From contig CAJUMF010000011.1 of assembly GCA_910586965.1 (NCBI GenBank), positions 39,303 through 103,302 of the forward strand: a DNA stretch of 64,000 nt, written 5' to 3'. Position numbers and translations under genes: made by a program. This DNA comes from an uncultured Dorea sp. Lineage in GTDB: Bacteria > Bacillota > Clostridia > Lachnospirales > Lachnospiraceae. The notes under the pieces are model-generated. The model was not told the DNA's origin and ran no database searches. It worked only from the letters and a program-made list of their open reading frames with translations. Below, in pieces: positions 60,173 to 64,000 of the stretch (the stretch's first letter is position 1; each line of letters begins with the position of its first letter).

Positions 60173-60958
60173 TTAACGCTTTTTAAGCTCTGCAATAGCA
60201 GCATAATGCAAAATGTCAAATTCATCCGGCGCAATTTGCCCGAGGAGCGCCATGTGCTCTTGTTCCCACATCAAAATCTCTTTCCCGGCAAGCGCGGCTC
60301 CGATTCCGCGGCAAGCCTTCATCCTTCCATTCCAGCTCTCACGGGTAAACGGTATTCTTAGAGTAAACTCGTCATGATACACCAGCTCAAAACTTCCTTT
60401 GTAACAATCCGGTATGTCTATCTGACGTATCGTTTCTCCTGCGCCGCTCCAGTTCGGGCTATATTTTAATACGAGCTTTTCACTGGCCCCTGCAATCTTA
60501 TCCTCAAATGGCAGCCACGCCATATATAAAACAAGAATACTTCCCCGGGGCTTAAGCATATGGTAAAACTTAGGCATAACAGCCTCATGGTCGAAATACC
60601 AAAAACACTGACATGCTGTAATTACATCAAATGAATTATCCGAAAAGCTTATATCCTCTGTCGACATAACATGATAATCTATATCCATGCCCTTTGAGAG
60701 AATTTTCGCTTGTTCGATTTGGTTTTCTGAAATATCCGTAGCCGTCCACTTCGCCCCATACTGGTACATGTTTCTGGGCAGAACTCCCGTGCCCGTTCCA
60801 ATATCAAGGACAGATTGTCCGTCTAAACATAATTTGCGGTCAATAATTCTTTGGTAAAACTCCTCCGGATAAATGTCACGGAATTTCGCGTAGTCTAAAG
60901 ATGTTTTCCCCCAGTCGAAGGGGGTACCGCCGTCTATATCTCTGTTTATTATCTCCAT
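60173..60958 (-). CDS. Class I SAM-dependent methyltransferase
   Basis: The 261-aa protein has motif I VLDIGTGTGVLPRNMY, ATDISENQIEQAKIL as the acidic strand, and ITACQCFWYFDHEAVMPKFY. Its substrate is unknown. The ATG at 60958 has GGAGAC upstream; the open frame to 61039 has no site. It ends at the GNAT remnant. Confidence 0.87.
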   Translation of the reverse strand: MEIINRDIDGGTPFDWGKTSLDYAKFRDIYPEEFYQRIIDRKLCLDGQSVLDIGTGTGVLPRNMYQYGAKWTATDISENQIEQAKILSKGMDIDYHVMSTEDISFSDNSFDVITACQCFWYFDHEAVMPKFYHMLKPRGSILVLYMAWLPFEDKIAGASEKLVLKYSPNWSGAGETIRQIDIPDCYKGSFELVYHDEFTLRIPFTRESWNGRMKACRGIGAALAGKEILMWEQEHMALLGQIAPDEFDILHYAAIAELKKR

Positions 60959-61222
60959 ATCAAAATGTCTCCAAAACGTTGCCAACCACCGAGCAAAGGC
61001 ACTTGCGACCCGCATAGACACTGGTCGTTTGCATCCCATATCATCACTCAGACTCTTTTCCTATTCGTTACAAATTCATCCAAAACCTATTATACATTGA
61101 AAATTCCAAATCCGCAATTATCCTTATTTCTTAAATATAGTTAAAAATTCCATACATCAAAGTACTATAAACTCTTTTGCATGGAATCATACTATATTAT
61201 ATCAGAAATTTCCTTGATAAAA

Positions 61223-61583
61223 TTATTCCCATCCATTATCTTCTTCAAGAATATCATCCACTTTTTCTTTTATACCGGAATTGATTGAACGAAAAACAAA
61301 TTCATATACATTTTGTTTCTTATTATTTCTTAAATAGTAATACCCATCATTTCCACCACTATTCTAAATTGCTTACTATTGCCGCACGTTCAATAGGGTT
61401 AATATCTTTTCTTCCAGCAATTTCTTCTATTATTGATTTGCTTGCTTCGATTTCATATGCTTTGATGCCTTTCGGCTTTGCAATCCAACTTAATGCATCA
61501 GAAATTTTATCTATAAATTTATTTATGATGCCCGCCGCCGGTTCCCCTATATTTCCAAAATTCACTAAATTAAATTCTTCCAT
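61223..61583 (-). pseudogene. Decayed gene in two frames, DUF2806-like start
   Basis: From the ATG at 61583 (TGGAGA upstream) the frame reads MEEFNLVNFGNIGEPAAGII, then KFIDKISDALSWIAKPKGIK, and stops at 61359. A second frame (about 61223-61350) reads GNDGYYYLRNNKKQNVYEFV and ends EEDNGWE. The start recalls DUF2806 proteins, of about 300 aa, by eye; the join would lack most of the gene. The 5' part could also be a genuine 74-aa protein. Confidence 0.4.
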
Positions 61584-61678
61584 ATCATTTCTCCAGATTT
61601 CCTTTTTTATGGTAAAAATATCTGCAAACAGGCCATTTGTTCAATTCACAGACTGGCATTCATTCAAATATAGCCATC

Positions 61679-61844
61679 CTATATAATGTTCAACAGCGTT
61701 TCCCCGTATTTGCTCAACTTATATATTACCCCTTCATCATCTTCCGACCGAACCCTTCGCCAGCAGTTCTACATCTAAATCCGTTAATGACTGTATATCT
61801 AATATTTCCTGTGAAATTTCCTCTACCTTTTCAATATTGCTCAT
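61679..61844 (-). pseudogene. Small frameshifted ORF
   Basis: The ATG at 61844 has AAAGGA upstream and gives MSNIEKVEEISQEILDIQSL then TDLDVELLAKG, and stops at 61737. If the frame shifts after that point the text continues EDDEGVIYKLSKYGETLLNI and stops at 61679. Both halves look coding, so one base change is likely. No family was recognised. Confidence 0.35.
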
Positions 61845-61876
61845 AATCCGATTCCTTTTCCTTGCTTACATTCAAC

Positions 61877-62911
61877 TTAATCCAAAGGCTGTACAAGTCT
61901 TTTTCTTGCTCTTTCAATAGACTGTTTCAGTTTTTCTTCGAGCAATTTCATATCCGGCAGCTTTGTCATATATTCTGCCACCCGTATATTGCTTTCATCA
62001 AGTTTCATCAATTCAACATGCTCTTCATTTTTACCGGAGCATAAAATCAATCCTATAGGCTGATTTTCTCTTTCAACCATCTCATACTTTTCCAGCCAAC
62101 GCAAGTACAGCTCCATCTGTCCTTTATGTGCCGCCTCAAATTTCCCCAGTTTTAGGTCAATAGCCACCAAACACTTTAATCTTCGACGAAAAAACAGAAG
62201 ATCAATATAATAATCTTCATTGTCAATGATAATACGTTTCTGGCGGGCCATAAAAGCAAAGTCTGAACCCAGCTCTATAATAAACTGCTGCAGTTCCGCA
62301 ATAATTGCAGATTCAAGATCCTTTTCGGAGTAAGTATCTGCAAGTCCAAGATAATCTAAAAAATATGGATCTCTGAACACTAAATCCGGTGTCAACTTGT
62401 TTTCTTCCTGTAAAGATGTCAGATCCTGAACAATCAAATCATCTGGCTTTTTGCTAATTGCTGTTCTCTCATACAGCATGGAATTAATCCTGTTCTGAAG
62501 TGTCCTGGTATTCCAGTGATTCATTTTGCACATCTCTATATAAAACTCTCTTTTTAGCGGTTCATCGATATACATCAGTGCTTTAATGCATGTCCAGTTC
62601 AATTCTCTCCGCAATGCGGAGAACTTCTCATCATAGGGAAAGGTCAATGCCAAATGAGTACAATGACGCAATTGTTTTTCGCTCCATCCCCGTCCGTATT
62701 CCCTTGTCAGTTTCTCAGACAAATATCTGATTATCTGCTTTCCATACGCTGCACGTTCGTTATTGAGTACGTTTTCATTAATATGTCTGCCGACTTTCCA
62801 ATACAAATCAGTAATTTCAGAATTGACGATTGCGGCAACCCTGCTGCGGCTGCTGTCTATTAATTTTTTAATTTCTGAATAAAGTTTATCCTCATATTTG
62901 GAAAGTTCCAT
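61877..62911 (-). CDS. DUF1016 (YhcG-type) PD-(D/E)XK nuclease family protein
   Basis: The 344-aa protein has the N-terminal YhcG domain (RSRVAAIVNSEITDLYWKVG, YGKQIIRYLSEKLTREYGRG, KALMYIDEPLKREFYIEMCK) and the C-terminal nuclease-like domain with YYIDLLFFRRRLKCLVAIDL followed by K, the D and D-x-K pattern. Its role is not firmly known; members are found in defence and mobile contexts. GGAGG lies four bases before the ATG at 62911. A palindrome just upstream is repeated inside the gene. Confidence 0.88.
   Translation of the reverse strand: MELSKYEDKLYSEIKKLIDSSRSRVAAIVNSEITDLYWKVGRHINENVLNNERAAYGKQIIRYLSEKLTREYGRGWSEKQLRHCTHLALTFPYDEKFSALRRELNWTCIKALMYIDEPLKREFYIEMCKMNHWNTRTLQNRINSMLYERTAISKKPDDLIVQDLTSLQEENKLTPDLVFRDPYFLDYLGLADTYSEKDLESAIIAELQQFIIELGSDFAFMARQKRIIIDNEDYYIDLLFFRRRLKCLVAIDLKLGKFEAAHKGQMELYLRWLEKYEMVERENQPIGLILCSGKNEEHVELMKLDESNIRVAEYMTKLPDMKLLEEKLKQSIERARKRLVQPLD
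62606..62622. repeat. Palindrome inside the DUF1016 gene (internal copy)
   Basis: TCTCCGCAATGCGGAGA, eight-bp arms about one central base. It encodes part of KFSALRREL. The surrounding 33 bases match the copy before the gene with one difference. Confidence 0.9.
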
Positions 62912-62925
62912 AATGCCTCCAATTC

Positions 62926-62942
62926 TCTCCGCAATGCGGAGA
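62926..62942. repeat. Palindrome just upstream of the DUF1016 start (leader copy)
   Basis: The same 17-base palindrome lies 15 bases before the ATG and directly before the GGAGG site, exactly 320 bases from the internal copy. It could be an operator or an mRNA hairpin close to the ribosome site. Confidence 0.9.
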
Positions 62943-63393
62943 ATTTCTCATTTCTATGTTTCCGAGTTCATTTTTTATATCAACGTTTTTTTATTTCATT
63001 ATCTTATCATTTACTTGGCAGCATACATTTTTGCAATTCTTTTTTATCTTCCAGCTTTTCTTCAGGCAATAAATCATCACAAACCCCAAGCACTTCTTCC
63101 CAAAAAACTTTACATTTTACCAGTTCTACAATCGAATGCACGATATTTAAACGCTTTTTCTACTTTCTCTGTCAAAGTTCCCTGGCGTTCTTTCCAAACT
63201 TCTCTTACAGATTCTGCTTTTTGGATTGTATAATTGTTCGTCTAAAGCACACTTCATCATTCAAACTCGGCGTGTTCTTCGCTGTTCTTAACTACATTTG
63301 TTTAGACTTTGTGCAAATACACATCCGTTTTACTTCCAATACATCATTTATTATGCCTTGTCGGTTCAATATGTCGCCATAGGTTTTCTTAAT
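62943..63393. other. Gene-poor stretch with decayed minus-strand coding traces
   Basis: No intact gene was found in about 450 bases. Between about 63015 and 63235 the minus strand has two short frames that look coding: ESVREVWKERQGTLTEKVEK, ending in a stop after CRTGKM, and VKCKVFWEEVLGVCDDLLPE, ending after MLPSK. They overlap in neighbouring frames as expected for one gene with a frame shift. No family was recognised. Confidence 0.4.
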
Positions 63394-63949
63394 TTAAACA
63401 ATTCTATCACTAAAATAATAACTCAGACAAGTCCATCTCCATTTTTCTTGCTTTACCTCAAGTTGCTCATTTAATCTCGACATAGTATAAGCAAGCTTAC
63501 CAACCCACGTTTCCTTCATGATATCATATAAAATATGTTCATCAAGTATCTCATTGTGTTCTACTTCATATCCAACTTGATATTCTTTGTTACTTGTTAA
63601 ATAATCAAATACCCTATCCGATGCCAATCGTTCACATTCTTTCTCTAAACTTTTTATCAAGCACTGATAAATATATTTTCTTATAAATTCCAACATATCA
63701 TCTCTATTTTCCATTGATAGGCACAAAGTAATTTTTCCATCATTTATGTCTGGAAAATCGCCAAAAATGATTTGTTGAACTAATTTATCAAAATAAAAGG
63801 CATATTTATCATCTGATGCATCCTTCTCATACTTCTTAAGAATTGGTGACAAAATATTCTTGAAATGACCTATATGTAAATTTATAATTTAACCCTTCTT
63901 TATATAAAACACAGAGCGCATTAAATAAATCACAAATATAATTACTAAC
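63394..63949 (-). pseudogene. C-terminal part of a NACHT/STAND-type NTPase gene, frameshifted
   Basis: The upstream frame (63836-63949) reads NYICDLFNALCVLYKEGLNY then KFTYRSFQEYFV and stops. The RSFQEYF motif after a hydrophobic-aromatic stretch is typical of the winged-helix end of NACHT proteins. A second frame (open from about 63852 to 63394) continues LKKYEKDASDDKYAFYFDKL and runs about 150 residues. So one base was lost or gained near 63850. A further stop at 63950-63952 shows the 5' part is also broken or continues in a third frame beyond the window edge. Confidence 0.55.
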
Positions 63950-64000
63950 TCAAACTTCCCACATTAAAAATGGGATTTGCTCCTTGAAAAATCAATACTT

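Noticed and set aside
1..64000. CRISPR arrays, tRNA or rRNA genes and intact insertion sequences
   Set aside because: No regularly spaced repeats, no tRNA-like T-arm sequences and no transposase reading frame were found on either strand by eye.

Overview
The window looks like a chromosome segment of a spore-forming, anaerobic Firmicute of the Lachnospiraceae/Clostridia type. The evidence is a complete spoIIA-sigF-spoVA sporulation block, a T-box in front of valS, strong AGGAGG ribosome sites, a YesM/YesN-type two-component system beside glycoside hydrolases, and a CD1871A-type CXXC mini-protein. No rRNA, tRNA, CRISPR array or intact insertion sequence was seen. The species cannot be fixed from the sequence alone.

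Layout. (1) 1-6.8 kb: a small orphan gene, a Na/phosphate symporter, then on the minus strand spoIIAA-spoIIAB-sigF, a 66-aa membrane protein and spoVAA-AB-AC-AD-AE. This block combines the forespore sigma-F switch with the dipicolinate channel. (2) 6.8-15.1 kb: a minus-strand housekeeping cluster, valS (with promoter and T-box), an LTA-synthase-like enzyme, folC, a 44-aa protein and a TPR membrane protein. (3) 15.1-23.9 kb: a mixed surface and redox region with a rhodanese/Ig lipoprotein, a secreted polysaccharide deacetylase between two fragments of one decayed gene, a HEPN/MNT pair, a TlpA-CXXC-4Fe-4S membrane redox cassette, a transglutaminase lipoprotein, and MarR next to a broken MATE exporter. 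(4) 23.9-28.4 kb: the nadA-nadB-nadC-niaR NAD synthesis operon and an MgtC-like protein. (5) 28.4-45.5 kb: a carbohydrate locus with GH31 alpha-xylosidase, GH3 and GH42 on the minus strand, a YesM/YesN-type sensor and regulator, an orphan solute-binding lipoprotein, a DUF624 protein and a GH94 phosphorylase. Together these enzyme activities would suit breakdown of xyloglucan oligosaccharides. (6) 45.5-64 kb: an accessory region rich in toxin-antitoxin and defence genes and in wreckage. It holds a truncated nucleotidyltransferase, YefM/YoeB, a DUF3990/DUF3791-like remnant operon, an XRE-TPR regulator with a partial duplicate, DUF2130, RloA/RloB, a Panacea-type pair, a DUF1016 nuclease and a frameshifted NACHT-like gene, mixed with acetyltransferases, an AraC regulator, an MFS transporter and small metabolic enzymes.

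The most striking features that genes alone do not explain are these: a recurring pattern of genes that keep both ends but have lost the middle; a 33-bp-arm inverted repeat in front of the yesM-like gene; a near-identical 33-nt palindromic segment placed once before and once inside the DUF1016 gene; paired CGTACG boxes inside the promoter spacer of yefM-yoeB; and an 18-bp tandem repeat that carries the valS stop codon. All family assignments come from reading the translated sequence by eye. No database search was possible.
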